Origin: Litorisediminicola beolgyonensis
GTDB taxonomy: Bacteria > Pseudomonadota > Alphaproteobacteria > Rhodobacterales > Rhodobacteraceae
Assembly: GCF_042679605.1 (NCBI RefSeq)
Contig: NZ_JBHTMU010000010.1
Location: 50,208-114,207 of the forward strand
Reading direction: 5' to 3'
Length of the DNA: 64,000 nt
Part shown: one piece after another, positions 1 to 8,702 of the stretch
Numbering within the stretch: position 1 is the first letter of the stretch
Layout of the letters: each line of letters starts with the position of its first letter
The notes under the pieces: generated by a model
The model's input: the letters and a program-made list of their open reading frames with translations, nothing else
Databases searched by the model: none
Told to the model about the DNA's origin: nothing
Translations under genes and position numbers: made by a program

Positions 1-1108
1 TCGCGGCGTTGTGCAGGCAGAGCGCGTCGCCCGCCTGGTAGATCCGGTCGAGGCAGTAGGTCGCGCCGACGCAGGGCCGGATGTCGTGCTCGCGGCCCTC
101 GACGATCTTCCTGACGATATGCGGATCGGCCATGTGGGCCCGGGTCATGCCCACCATGTCGAGAAGCCCCTCGGCCACCGCATGGCGCGCGGTCGCGACA
201 TCGGGGATCTTGGCGGCGTGGAAGGTCGGCATCCCGGTCGCCCGGCGCACCGCGCCCGCGAAATCGAGATGGGGCGCGTTCTTCATGCCCTGCACCGGGA
301 TCACGTCGGTCATCGCCGGATCGGTATGGATGCGACCGCGAATGACGTTGAGGAAATCGACCTGGCCGGTCTCGGCCAGCCGCTTCGAGATCTCGACGCC
401 CTCCTCGGCGCTGATCCCGCCCTTCTGCGCCTCGTCGGCGGTGTAGCGGAACCCGACGATGAAATCGTCGCCCACGCGCTTGCGGACCGCCGCCAGAACG
501 TCGAGCGGAAAGCGCAGGCGGTTCTCCAGCGTGTCGGCGCCGTAGGGGCCGGTCAGGTCGTTGGTGAGCGGCGACCAGAACTGGTCGAGGAGGTGCCCGT
601 AGGCCTGTAGCTCGATCCCGTCCATGCCGCCCTCCTTCATCCGCTCGGCGGCATCGGCGAAATCGGAGATGATCCGCTCGATATCCCAATCCTCGATCAG
701 CTTCGGAAAGGCGCGATGCGCCGGTTCGCGATGCTTCGAGGACGAGACCGAGGGCAGCCAGTCGCCCTTGTTCCAGCCGGTGCGGCGCCCGAGATGGGTG
801 AGCTGGATCATCACCGCGCAGCCATGCTCGTGGCAGCCATCGGTCAGGTGGCGGATCCACGGCACCACCTCGTCCTTGTAGGCGAGGATGTTGTTGAAGA
901 CCGGCGGACTGTCCCGCGACACCGCCGCCGAGCCCGCCGTCATCGCCAGGGCCACCCCCGCCTTCGCCCGCTCGGCGTGATAGGCGCGGTAGCGGTCCTT
1001 GGGCATCCCGTCCTCGGGATAGGCCGGCTCGTGGCTGGTGGTCATGATCCGGTTGCGCAGCGTCAGATGCTTGAGCTGGTAGGGCTGGAGAAGCGGGTCC
1101 TTCGACAT
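1..1108 (-). CDS. NADH:flavin oxidoreductase, old yellow enzyme family (partial)
   Basis: The reverse strand is open from the ATG at 1108 to the left edge, giving 369 residues without a stop; the C-terminal part lies outside the window. The N-terminus (SKDPLLQPYQLKHLTLRNRI) and the TIM-barrel sequence match the FMN-binding old yellow enzyme family. Near residue 348 a CVGATYC motif followed by a further Cys fits the 4Fe-4S loop of the trimethylamine/dimethylglycine dehydrogenase-like branch, which normally carries an additional C-terminal FAD/NAD domain. The substrate is probably an N-methylated amine or an enoate, but this is inference from the family. It diverges from a TetR gene and probably forms a catabolic module with the FAD oxidoreductase at 1848-3128. 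Confidence 0.85.
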   Translation of the reverse strand, partial: MSKDPLLQPYQLKHLTLRNRIMTTSHEPAYPEDGMPKDRYRAYHAERAKAGVALAMTAGSAAVSRDSPPVFNNILAYKDEVVPWIRHLTDGCHEHGCAVMIQLTHLGRRTGWNKGDWLPSVSSSKHREPAHRAFPKLIEDWDIERIISDFADAAERMKEGGMDGIELQAYGHLLDQFWSPLTNDLTGPYGADTLENRLRFPLDVLAAVRKRVGDDFIVGFRYTADEAQKGGISAEEGVEISKRLAETGQVDFLNVIRGRIHTDPAMTDVIPVQGMKNAPHLDFAGAVRRATGMPTFHAAKIPDVATARHAVAEGLLDMVGMTRAHMADPHIVRKIVEGREHDIRPCVGATYCLDRIYQAGDALCLHNAA

Positions 1109-1175
1109 GCGCGATCCTTTCCGGCTGGCGACTCGGGCGCGCGTCAGCCGCCCGTGAACACTCGTGTCGCGCCAA

Positions 1176-1191
1176 TTGACATATGTGTCAA
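1176..1191. promoter_or_regulatory. Candidate TetR operator
   Basis: TTGACATATGTGTCAA is an inverted repeat with perfect 6-bp arms around TATG. It lies 20 bp before the TetR start and about 68 bp before the divergent flavin oxidoreductase start, the usual place for an autoregulatory operator controlling both directions. Its TTGACA arm could also serve as a -35 element. Binding is inferred only. Confidence 0.5.
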
Positions 1192-1210
1192 GTCGCGATA
1201 TCCGAGGTGC

Positions 1211-1858
1211 ATGACAATCCAGGATCCCACCCTCGCCCGCAGCACCGAAGAGGCCTGGCTCGCCGCCGCCTACGAGGTCCTGACCGAAAGCGGTGTCGAG
1301 GCGGTCAAGATCATGCCGCTCGCCAAGCGCCTCGGGCTGACCCGCACCGGGTTCTACTGGCATTTCAAGGACCGCGACGCGCTGCTCGAGGCGATGATCC
1401 GGCATTGGGAAGACACCAATACCGGCAATCTCGTCGCCCGCTGCGAGGCCTATGCCGAAACCATCGCCGAGGCGGTGCTGAATCTCTTCGACTGCTGGTT
1501 CGATCCTGCGCTCTTCGACGGGCCGCTCGATCTCGCGATCCGCAACTGGGCGCGCAACGATGCGGGCCTGCAGGCGCGGCTCGACCGGGCCGACGCCCGC
1601 AGGCAGGCGGCGATCGAGGCGATGTTCGCGCGCTTCGGCTATCCGCCCGCCGAGGCCGAGATCCGCGCGCTGACGATGATCTACACGCAGATCGGCTATA
1701 TCTCGATGCAGGTCACCGAAGACCCCGCGCAGCGCTTCGGGCGTGTCGCCCGCTATGTCGAGGTCTTCACCGGCCGTCGCCCCTCCGAGAGCGACCTGCG
1801 CCGGTTCCACGCCCGCCACGGCACAGCCCTGCCCGACGGGGCCACCGATGACGACTGA
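1211..1858 (+). CDS. TetR/AcrR-family transcriptional regulator
   Basis: 215 residues. The N-terminal helix-turn-helix is clear at about residues 10-55 (ASYEVL-like helix, then VKIMPLAKRLGLTRTGFYWHFKDRDALLEAM), with the typical FYWHFK motif closing the HTH. The rest is a helical ligand-binding domain of normal family length. I chose the ATG at 1211; a longer in-frame extension upstream runs back into the divergent gene and has no support. The stop overlaps the start of the downstream FAD oxidoreductase by 11 nt, implying translational coupling. It likely represses the divergent flavin oxidoreductase and its own operon through the palindrome at 1176-1191. The ligand is unknown. Confidence 0.9.
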   Translation: MTIQDPTLARSTEEAWLAAAYEVLTESGVEAVKIMPLAKRLGLTRTGFYWHFKDRDALLEAMIRHWEDTNTGNLVARCEAYAETIAEAVLNLFDCWFDPALFDGPLDLAIRNWARNDAGLQARLDRADARRQAAIEAMFARFGYPPAEAEIRALTMIYTQIGYISMQVTEDPAQRFGRVARYVEVFTGRRPSESDLRRFHARHGTALPDGATDDD

Positions 1859-3128
1859 CAGCGGCCGCGGGCTTTGGGAGGCGAGCCTGTCCGACCCGGT
1901 CGAGGCGCCGCCGCTGACACGCGACGTGACGGTCGATCTCGCCATCATCGGCGGCGGCTTCACCGGCACCGCTGCCGCGCTCGAAGCGGCGCGGCAGGGT
2001 GCGTCGGTCGCGCTTCTGGAGGCGCAGGAGATCGGCCATGGCGGATCGGGCCGCAATGTCGGGCTGGTGAATGCCGGGCTCTGGCTGCCGCCCGAGACCA
2101 TCCTCTCACGGCTGGGCGAGGCCGCAGGACGGCGGCTGATCGAGGCGCTCGGGGCCGCGCCGGACCGGGTCTTCGAGATCATTAACCGCGAGGACATCGC
2201 CTGCGAGGCCACCCGGAACGGCACGCTGCACCTGGCGCATGCGCCCTCGGCGCTCTCCGACCTCCGCGACCGGCAGCGACAGGGCAATGCGAGCGGCGCG
2301 GCGCTGAGACTGCTCGATGCCGAGGAAACCCACCGCAGGACCGGTGCGCGCGGCTTCGCGGGCGCGCTGCTGAACCCCGCCGCCGGGACGATCCAGCCGC
2401 TCGCCTATTGCCATGGGCTCGCGCGCGCCGCCGTCCGGTGCGGCGCGCAGGTCTTTGCCCGGAGCCCCGTGACCGCGATGCGCCATGACGGGGCATGGCA
2501 TCTCGAGACCCCCGGCGGTCGAGTGCGCGCCGACAAGCTGCTCATCGCGACCAATGCCTATCCTGAGGGCGCAGCCCGCGCGAGGCGCCCACAATTCGCG
2601 GCGCTCTCCTACGTTCAGTTCGCCACCGCGCCGCTGCCGCCGGAAGTGTCCGAGACGATCCTCCCCGGTGGCGAGGGCTGCTGGGACACCGGGCTCGTCA
2701 TGTGCTCGATCCGCCGCGATGCGCGCGGACGGCTGATCCTCGGGGGGATGGGAGACGCGCGCGGTCTCTCGGCCCGCGTCCATGCGGGATGGGCGCGCCG
2801 CAAGCTCGCCGCGCTCTACCCCGCGCTCGCCCATGAGCCCTTCGAACACGCCTGGTCCGGCCGGATCGCGATGACCTCGGATCACTTGCCGCGCATCACG
2901 ACCCCCGGTCCTAACAGCCTGTCGATCTTCGGCTATTCCGGCCGCGGCATCGGCCCCGGCACCGTGCTCGGCACCGAGGCCGCGCGGGCGCTTCTGGGTC
3001 TCATCGCGCCCGAGGACCTGCCCGTGCCGGTCATGGCGGACTATGCCGAACCGCTGGCCGCCGCGCGGAGCGCCGTCTACACCACGGGCGCGGCCCTCGT
3101 TCACGCGATCTCCGCCTGGCGGCGCTGA
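1848..3128 (+). CDS. FAD-dependent oxidoreductase (DAO family)
   Basis: 426 residues. The N-terminus carries a dinucleotide-binding fold with IIGGGFTG at about residues 29-36 and an acidic residue at the end of the second strand (LLEA), typical of D-amino-acid oxidase/glycine oxidase-type flavoproteins. The C-terminus has the second FAD contact region (SIFGYSGRGIGPGT). Length and motifs resemble gamma-glutamylputrescine oxidase and related amine oxidases, but the substrate cannot be read from sequence. The ATG at 1848 overlaps the tetR stop by 11 nt; a longer frame beginning at 1743 would lie inside tetR and is not credible. Together with the flavin oxidoreductase it suggests catabolism of a methylated amine or amino acid. 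Confidence 0.85.
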   Translation: MTTDSGRGLWEASLSDPVEAPPLTRDVTVDLAIIGGGFTGTAAALEAARQGASVALLEAQEIGHGGSGRNVGLVNAGLWLPPETILSRLGEAAGRRLIEALGAAPDRVFEIINREDIACEATRNGTLHLAHAPSALSDLRDRQRQGNASGAALRLLDAEETHRRTGARGFAGALLNPAAGTIQPLAYCHGLARAAVRCGAQVFARSPVTAMRHDGAWHLETPGGRVRADKLLIATNAYPEGAARARRPQFAALSYVQFATAPLPPEVSETILPGGEGCWDTGLVMCSIRRDARGRLILGGMGDARGLSARVHAGWARRKLAALYPALAHEPFEHAWSGRIAMTSDHLPRITTPGPNSLSIFGYSGRGIGPGTVLGTEAARALLGLIAPEDLPVPVMADYAEPLAAARSAVYTTGAALVHAISAWRR

Positions 3129-3140
3129 CGCGGCGCGCGG

Positions 3141-4031
3141 CTAGCGCGGCCCAAGATCCGCCAGCACCTCGGAAATCTGCTCCATCTGCGGCCCGAACGG
3201 GCTGGTCCGCCGCCAGACGAGCCCGATCTGACGGGTCGCCACGGGAGCAGGCAGCCGCGCGACCGAGACATTGGCCGAGCGGGTCTCGAGAGAGATCGCC
3301 ATCTCGGGGATGAGCGTCACGCCCATGCCCGCGCCGACCATCTGCACCAGCGTCGAGAGCGAGCTCGCCTCGAGATGCCGCCCCGGCGAGACCGAGGCCA
3401 GGTCGCAGTAACTCAACGCCTGATCGCGGAAACAGTGCCCTTCTTCCAAGAGAAGAAGCCGCATCGTCGCGAGGTCCTTGGCCTCGGGCACTGGGCGCCC
3501 GCCGTCGGCGGCAGGGCGCAGAAGCACGAACTCCTCCTCGAAGAGCGGACGGGCGGTGAGCCCCGGATCGTCGAGCGGCAGCGCCAGGATCGCGGCATCG
3601 AGACCGCCCTGCCCGACCCCGTCGAGCAGCGTCTGGGTGACCGCCTCTCGCGGGTGCAGCTCGAGCCCCGGGTGGCTCGCCGCCAGTCGCCGCACGATCT
3701 GCGGCAGGAGATAGGGCGCGACCGTCGGGATCAGGCCCAGAGGGAACGGCCCGCTCAGCGCCCCGCCATGGGCCCGGGCAACGTCCTCCAGCTCGTCGAC
3801 CGCGGCGAGAATGGATAGGACCCGCTCGGCGATCTCGACGCCGAGACCGGTCAGCCTAGTTTGGCGGTTGCCGCGCTCGACCAGGGTGGCGCCCAGCGCC
3901 TGCTCGAGCTCCTTGATCTGCAGCGACAGCGCAGGCTGGGAAATCGCGCAGGCTTCGGCGGCATGACCGAAATGGCGATGCTCGGCGAGGGCATGGAAAT
4001 AGCGCAGGTGGCGCATCGAGACACGGGCCAT
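3141..4031 (-). CDS. oxyR: Hydrogen peroxide-sensing LysR regulator OxyR
   Basis: 296 residues from the ATG at 4031, which has an AGGAG ribosome-binding site 5 nt upstream; a TTG 18 nt further up is less likely. The N-terminal winged HTH (MRHLRYFHALAEHRHFGHAA) is followed by a LysR substrate domain. The peroxide-sensing motif GHCFRDQALSYC places cysteines at residues 200 and 209, matching Cys199 and Cys208 of E. coli OxyR, which form the regulatory disulfide. It is transcribed divergently from katG with 115 bp between the starts, the classical arrangement in which OxyR controls katG. The motif and the neighbour make this identification strong. Confidence 0.95.
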   Translation of the reverse strand: MARVSMRHLRYFHALAEHRHFGHAAEACAISQPALSLQIKELEQALGATLVERGNRQTRLTGLGVEIAERVLSILAAVDELEDVARAHGGALSGPFPLGLIPTVAPYLLPQIVRRLAASHPGLELHPREAVTQTLLDGVGQGGLDAAILALPLDDPGLTARPLFEEEFVLLRPAADGGRPVPEAKDLATMRLLLLEEGHCFRDQALSYCDLASVSPGRHLEASSLSTLVQMVGAGMGVTLIPEMAISLETRSANVSVARLPAPVATRQIGLVWRRTSPFGPQMEQISEVLADLGPR

Positions 4032-4146
4032 GGGAGCTCCTGAAGGCAACGAGAAAAACTTATCGCTTCGGTAAGAATTCTCAAATTCTCATTATGGCCA
4101 CGGCTTGATAGGGTCACCTCAGAATCATTCTAAAACGGAGGATCCC
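4032..4146. promoter_or_regulatory. oxyR-katG divergent control region
   Basis: 115 bp between divergent starts. It is clearly more AT-rich than the flanking genes. It contains CTTATCGCTTCGGTAAG (4059-4075), an imperfect inverted repeat of 6-bp arms, and two ATTCTC direct repeats just beyond (about 4076-4091). A katG ribosome-binding site (GGAG) lies at 4137-4140. An OxyR site is expected here from the family, but I cannot assign its exact limits. Confidence 0.5.
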
Positions 4147-6321
4147 ATGGACGGGAACGATCAGCCGACAGGCGGCAAGTGCCCGGTGATGCATGGCAGC
4201 ATGACCGAAACCGGGGCGAGCGTGCTGGATTGGTGGCCGAACGCGCTCAATCTCGACATCTTGCACCAGCACGACAGCAAGACGAACCCGATGGGCAAGG
4301 ATTTCTCCTATCGCGACGCGGTCAAGAAGCTGGATTACGACGGGCTCAAGGCCGACATGAAGGCGCTCCTGCAGGAAAGCCAGGAGTGGTGGCCGGCCGA
4401 TTGGGGCCATTACGGCGGCCTGATGATCCGTCTCGCCTGGCACGCCGCGGGCACCTACCGCCTGGCGGATGGCCGTGGCGGCGGCGGCACCGGCAATATC
4501 CGCTTCGCGCCCCTGAACTCCTGGCCGGACAACGCCAGCCTCGACAAGGCGCGGCGTCTCCTGTGGCCGCTCAAGAAGAAATACGGCAACAAGGTCAGCT
4601 GGGCCGACCTGATCATCCTCTCGGGCACCGTCGCCTACGAGACGATGGGCCTCAAGACCTTCGGCTTCGGCTATGGCCGCGAGGATATCTGGCACCCCGA
4701 GAAGGACATCTACTGGGGCGCCGAGCGTGAATGGCTGGCCCCGTCCGACACGCGCTACGAGTCCGTCGAGAAGCCCTCGACCATGGAGAACCCGCTCGCC
4801 TCCGTGCAGATGGGCCTGATCTACGTGAACCCCGAAGGCGTGAACGGCAATCCCGATCCGGCCGAGACCGCCAAGCAGGTGCGCGAGACCTTCAAGCGCA
4901 TGGCGATGAACGACGAGGAAACCGCCGCGCTGACCGCGGGCGGCCACACCGTCGGCAAGTGCCACGGCGGCGGCGATGCCAATGCCCTGGGCGCCGAGCC
5001 CGAGGGTGCGGGCGTCGAGCATCAGGGCCTCGGCTGGTTCAACCCGAACCTCGACGGCAAGGCCTCGAACGCCATCACCGGCGGCCCCGAGGGCGCGTGG
5101 ACGACGAACCCGCTCGTGTTCGACATGGGCTATTTCGACATGCTCTTCGGCCATGAATGGGAGCTCACCGAGAGCCCCGCGGGCGCCAAGCAGTGGAAGC
5201 CCGTCGACATCAAGGAAGAGGACATGCCGCTCGACGCCTCCGATCCGTCGAAGCGCCGCATGCCGATGATGACCGACGCCGACATGGCGATGAAGGTCGA
5301 TCCCGTCTACAACGAGATCTGCCAGAAATTCATGGCCGATCCGGAGTATTTCAAGGACACCTTCGCGCGCGCCTGGTTCAAGCTGACCCACCGCGACATG
5401 GGACCGAAGAACCGCTATGTCGGCCCCGACGTGCCCGCCGAGGACCTGATCTGGCAGGATCCGGTCCCCAACGGCCCGACCGGATGGGACGTGGACGCGG
5501 TCAAGGCGAAGATCGCCGACAGCGGCCTCACGCTCTCCGAGATGGTCTCGACCGCTTGGGACAGCGCCCGGACCTATCGCGGCTCGGACATGCGCGGCGG
5601 CGCCAATGGCGCGCGCATCCGTCTCGCGCCGCAGAAGGACTGGGAGGGCAACGAGCCCGAGCGTCTGGCCAAGGTGCTGGGCGTGCTGGAGCCGATCGCC
5701 AAGGACGCGGGCGCGAGCCTCGCCGACGTGATCGTTCTGGCGGGCAATGTCGGTGTCGAGCAGGCGGCCAAGGCCGCGGGCCACGAGATCGCCCTGCCCT
5801 TCACCCCCGGTCGCGGCGACGCGAGCGCGGAAGAGACCGATGCCGAGAGCTTCGACGTGCTCGAGCCGGTCGCCGACGGGTTCCGCAACTGGATGAAGGC
5901 CGATTACATCGTCGAGGCCGAGGAACTCCTTCTCGACCGGGCCCAGCTTCTGGGTCTGACCGCGTCCGAGATGGTCGTTCTCCTGGGCGGCATGCGGGCG
6001 ATGGGCACCAATCACGGCGGCAGCGCGCATGGCGTTCTGACCGACCGCGAAGGGGCGCTGACGACGGACTTCTTCGTCAACCTGACCGACATGGCCTATA
6101 GCTGGCACCCGACCGGCAAGAACGTCTACGAGATCCGCGATCGCAAGACCGGCGAGACCAAGTGGACCGCCACCCGCGCCGATCTGGTCTTCGGTTCGAA
6201 CTCGGTGCTGCGCGCCTATGTCGAGCTCTACGCCCAGGACGACAATGCCGGGAAATTCGTCGAGGATTTCGGCGCGGCCTGGACCAAGGTGATGAATGCC
6301 GACCGCTTCGATCTGATCTGA
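4147..6321 (+). CDS. katG: Catalase-peroxidase KatG
   Basis: 724 residues, normal for the two-domain bacterial catalase-peroxidases. The distal haem pocket reads RLAWHAAGTYR (Arg95, Trp98, His99), the proximal histidine is in TAGGHTVGK (His267), and Tyr226 and Met252 are spaced exactly as needed for the Met-Tyr-Trp crosslink that gives catalase activity. The C-terminal half is the degenerate haem-free repeat. The ATG at 4147 follows a GGAG site; an upstream in-frame start at 4105 adds residues unlike the family. It removes hydrogen peroxide in the cytoplasm and is presumably induced by the divergent OxyR. A strong terminator follows at 6341. Confidence 0.97.
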   Translation: MDGNDQPTGGKCPVMHGSMTETGASVLDWWPNALNLDILHQHDSKTNPMGKDFSYRDAVKKLDYDGLKADMKALLQESQEWWPADWGHYGGLMIRLAWHAAGTYRLADGRGGGGTGNIRFAPLNSWPDNASLDKARRLLWPLKKKYGNKVSWADLIILSGTVAYETMGLKTFGFGYGREDIWHPEKDIYWGAEREWLAPSDTRYESVEKPSTMENPLASVQMGLIYVNPEGVNGNPDPAETAKQVRETFKRMAMNDEETAALTAGGHTVGKCHGGGDANALGAEPEGAGVEHQGLGWFNPNLDGKASNAITGGPEGAWTTNPLVFDMGYFDMLFGHEWELTESPAGAKQWKPVDIKEEDMPLDASDPSKRRMPMMTDADMAMKVDPVYNEICQKFMADPEYFKDTFARAWFKLTHRDMGPKNRYVGPDVPAEDLIWQDPVPNGPTGWDVDAVKAKIADSGLTLSEMVSTAWDSARTYRGSDMRGGANGARIRLAPQKDWEGNEPERLAKVLGVLEPIAKDAGASLADVIVLAGNVGVEQAAKAAGHEIALPFTPGRGDASAEETDAESFDVLEPVADGFRNWMKADYIVEAEELLLDRAQLLGLTASEMVVLLGGMRAMGTNHGGSAHGVLTDREGALTTDFFVNLTDMAYSWHPTGKNVYEIRDRKTGETKWTATRADLVFGSNSVLRAYVELYAQDDNAGKFVEDFGAAWTKVMNADRFDLI

Positions 6322-6340
6322 TCGGTTCGGACACGCAAAC

Positions 6341-6377
6341 GAAAGGCCCCGCGCGATCCGCGCGGGGCCTTTTATTT
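6341..6377 (+). terminator. Rho-independent terminator of katG
   Basis: An 11-bp GC stem (6345-6355 with 6359-6369) closes a 3-nt loop and is followed by TTTTATTTT. It starts 19 nt after the katG stop. The A residues before the stem also make it usable for the reverse-strand mtlK gene, which ends at 6412. Confidence 0.9.
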
Positions 6378-6411
6378 TCAAACGATTAGAGCGCGATTTT
6401 CGCGCGCCGCC

Positions 6412-7878
6412 TTAACCGGCGTAGCGCGCGAGCGTCGCTTCCGTGCCCTCGGCATAGAGATCGGTGAGCCAGCGCGCGAAGGCATCGGCGAAGGCCGAAT
6501 GACTGCCCAGATCGCCGTAGATCCCGCGCTGCTCCAGCCAGGCCGCGGGACGCTCCCTGGCCTCGAGCGCTGCCGCGTTCAGCTGGCCCCAGATAGGGTC
6601 GTTGGGCTCGATCGTCGAGCCGTCCTCGCGCGTGCCCGCGCACATCCGCGCCCAGAGCGCCTGGCTCAGGGCGAACCCCTCGACCGGTGTGTTCGCCTTC
6701 AGCGCCTCGCGAATGGTCGGCAGCAGGAAGCCGGGATGCCGCGAGGAGCCGTCGAAGGCGACGCGGCGGGTGGTGTCGCGGATCTCGGGGTTCGAGAAGC
6801 GGCGGTCGATCAGGTCGAGATATTCCTCGGGCGTGCGCCCCGGCACCGCGGCGACATGGGGCGCGATCTCTTCGGCCTCGATCTTGCGGAAAAAGGCGCG
6901 GATGCCCTCATGCGCCATGCAGCCCGAGATCGTCTCGATCCCGAGGATCTCGCCGGGATTGGCGATGATCTGGTGGCCGCCGTTCAGCATGCGGATCTTC
7001 ATCGCCTCGAAGGCGTGGACATCGTCGGTGAAGGTCGCGCCGACCTTGTCCCAATCGGGCCTCCCCGCGCAGAACGCGTCCTCGATGACCCATTGGCGGA
7101 AGTTCTCATGAGTGACCGGCGCCTTGTCGTCGATGCCGAACTCGCGCGCGAGCGCCAGTTCGGACGGGCCGGTCGCGGGCACGATGCAATCGACCATCGA
7201 GTTCGGAAAGCTCGCATTGGCGTCGATCCAGTCGGCGAGTTCGGGATCGGAGAGCCGCGCGAGACCCACGACCGTGGCGCGCAGGATGTCACCGTTGCCC
7301 TGGAGGTTGTCGCAGGAGAGGCAGGTGAACGGGCCGGTCCCGGCGTCGCGCCGCTGGCGGAGCGCCGCGACCATCGCGCCAAAGGCGGTGCGCGGCGCAT
7401 CGGGCGTCTCGGCATCGTGGCGGATATCGGCGTGATCCGCGTCGAAGCCGCCATCCGCGTCGCGGTAATAGCCGCCCTCGGTCACGGTCAGCGCGACGAT
7501 GCGGATATGGGCGTCGCTCATATGCGCGACGAGCGGCGCGTTGCCCTCGGCCACCGGCACGAAGCCGATCATCGAGCCCGTCACCTCGGCGGATTTGCCC
7601 GAGGGGTCGAGCTCGATCAGCGTGGTCAGGCAGTCCTGCTCCAGAAGCCGCTCGCGCTGCTGGGCGTCGGCGGGGCGCACGCCCGCGCCGATGATCGCCC
7701 AATCCTGGGCGAGCCCCTCGTCCATCAGCCGGTGCAGATACCAGGCCTGATGCGCGCGGTGGAAATTTCCCAGACCGATATGCACGATGCCGGGCTTGAG
7801 CGTGCTCCGGTCGTAGCGCGGCACGCGCACCTCCGGCGGCAGCTGATCGAGGGTCCGGTTCGAAAGCGCGACGGGCAT
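6412..7878 (-). CDS. mtlK: Mannitol 2-dehydrogenase (long-chain polyol dehydrogenase)
   Basis: 488 residues, the standard size of polyol-specific long-chain dehydrogenases. An N-terminal Rossmann region (IVHIGLGNFHRAHQ) and the family catalytic motif KxxxxNxxH (KIRMLNGGH) are present. The enzyme oxidises D-mannitol to fructose (and often D-arabitol to xylulose) with NAD. The ATG at 7878 has AGGAGG 8 nt upstream; an extension to 7947 would run into smoS. It is the last gene of the reverse-strand polyol operon, 56 nt after smoS, in the same order as the smo operon of Rhodobacter sphaeroides from which the symbol is taken. Confidence 0.93.
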   Translation of the reverse strand: MPVALSNRTLDQLPPEVRVPRYDRSTLKPGIVHIGLGNFHRAHQAWYLHRLMDEGLAQDWAIIGAGVRPADAQQRERLLEQDCLTTLIELDPSGKSAEVTGSMIGFVPVAEGNAPLVAHMSDAHIRIVALTVTEGGYYRDADGGFDADHADIRHDAETPDAPRTAFGAMVAALRQRRDAGTGPFTCLSCDNLQGNGDILRATVVGLARLSDPELADWIDANASFPNSMVDCIVPATGPSELALAREFGIDDKAPVTHENFRQWVIEDAFCAGRPDWDKVGATFTDDVHAFEAMKIRMLNGGHQIIANPGEILGIETISGCMAHEGIRAFFRKIEAEEIAPHVAAVPGRTPEEYLDLIDRRFSNPEIRDTTRRVAFDGSSRHPGFLLPTIREALKANTPVEGFALSQALWARMCAGTREDGSTIEPNDPIWGQLNAAALEARERPAAWLEQRGIYGDLGSHSAFADAFARWLTDLYAEGTEATLARYAG

Positions 7879-7934
7879 CGGGGCCTCCTTGGGGTTTTCG
7901 TTGGTCTGGCAGTGGACGGACAGCACCGACGCCG

Positions 7935-8702
7935 TCAGCTCATCCACTGTCCGCCATCGACATTATAGGTCTGGGCGACGATGTAGCGCGCCTCGTCGGT
8001 GGCAAGGAAGATCGCCATTCCGGTGAGGTCCTCGGCCACGCCCATGCGCCCGAAGGGCACGCTCTCGCCGACCTCTTTCTTCTTCTGGCCGGGCGCCTTG
8101 CCCTCGTATTTCGCGAAGAAGGCGTCGACCCCGTCCCAATGCTCGCCATCGACCACGCCGGGCGCGATGGCGTTCACGTTGATGCCGTGCTGGATCAGGT
8201 TCAGGCCCGCCGACTGGGTGAGCGAGATCACCGCGGCCTTGGTGGCGCAATAGACGGCGACCAGCGCCTCGCCGCGCCGCCCGGCCTGGCTCGCCATGTT
8301 GATGATCCGGCCGCCCTCTCCGCGCTCGATCATGTGGCGCGCCACCGCCTGGAGCGTGAAGAGCGTGCCGCCGACATTGATGTCGAAGACGCGGGCGTAA
8401 TCCTCGCGGGTGATCTCGACGATGGGCGCGGCGGTGAAGAGCGCGGCGTTGTTGATCAGGATGTCGATCCCGCCCAGGGCCGCGACCGTGTCGGCCACAC
8501 CGGCGTCGATGCTGGCCTGGTCGGTCACGTCCATCACCACCGGATGCGCGCCGATCTCGGACGCCGTCTCGCGCACCCGGTCGGCGGCGATGTCGGCGAT
8601 GGCGACGCGCGCACCCTCGGCGATATAGGCCTCGGCGAAGGCACGTCCGATGCCGCGGGCCGCGCCGGTGATCAGCGCGGTCTTTCCGTCCAGTCGGCTC
8701 AT
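7935..8702 (-). CDS. smoS: Sorbitol (D-glucitol) dehydrogenase, SDR family
   Basis: 255 residues. A classical short-chain dehydrogenase with the cofactor motif GAARGIG near the N-terminus, NNAA, a catalytic Ser in NMASQAG and the Tyr-Lys pair in YCATK. Length, sequence style and position match the sorbitol/galactitol dehydrogenase SmoS of Rhodobacter, which converts sorbitol to fructose with NAD. Its ATG overlaps the stop of smoK by 4 nt (ATGA), so translation is coupled to the transporter ATPase. It shares the operon with the sorbitol/mannitol ABC transporter and mtlK. Confidence 0.92.
   Translation of the reverse strand: MSRLDGKTALITGAARGIGRAFAEAYIAEGARVAIADIAADRVRETASEIGAHPVVMDVTDQASIDAGVADTVAALGGIDILINNAALFTAAPIVEITREDYARVFDINVGGTLFTLQAVARHMIERGEGGRIINMASQAGRRGEALVAVYCATKAAVISLTQSAGLNLIQHGINVNAIAPGVVDGEHWDGVDAFFAKYEGKAPGQKKKEVGESVPFGRMGVAEDLTGMAIFLATDEARYIVAQTYNVDGGQWMS

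Noticed and set aside
4114..6381. A 755-codon open frame on the strand opposite katG
   Set aside because: It is the antisense shadow of katG in high-GC DNA; it has no recognisable domains and low-complexity composition.
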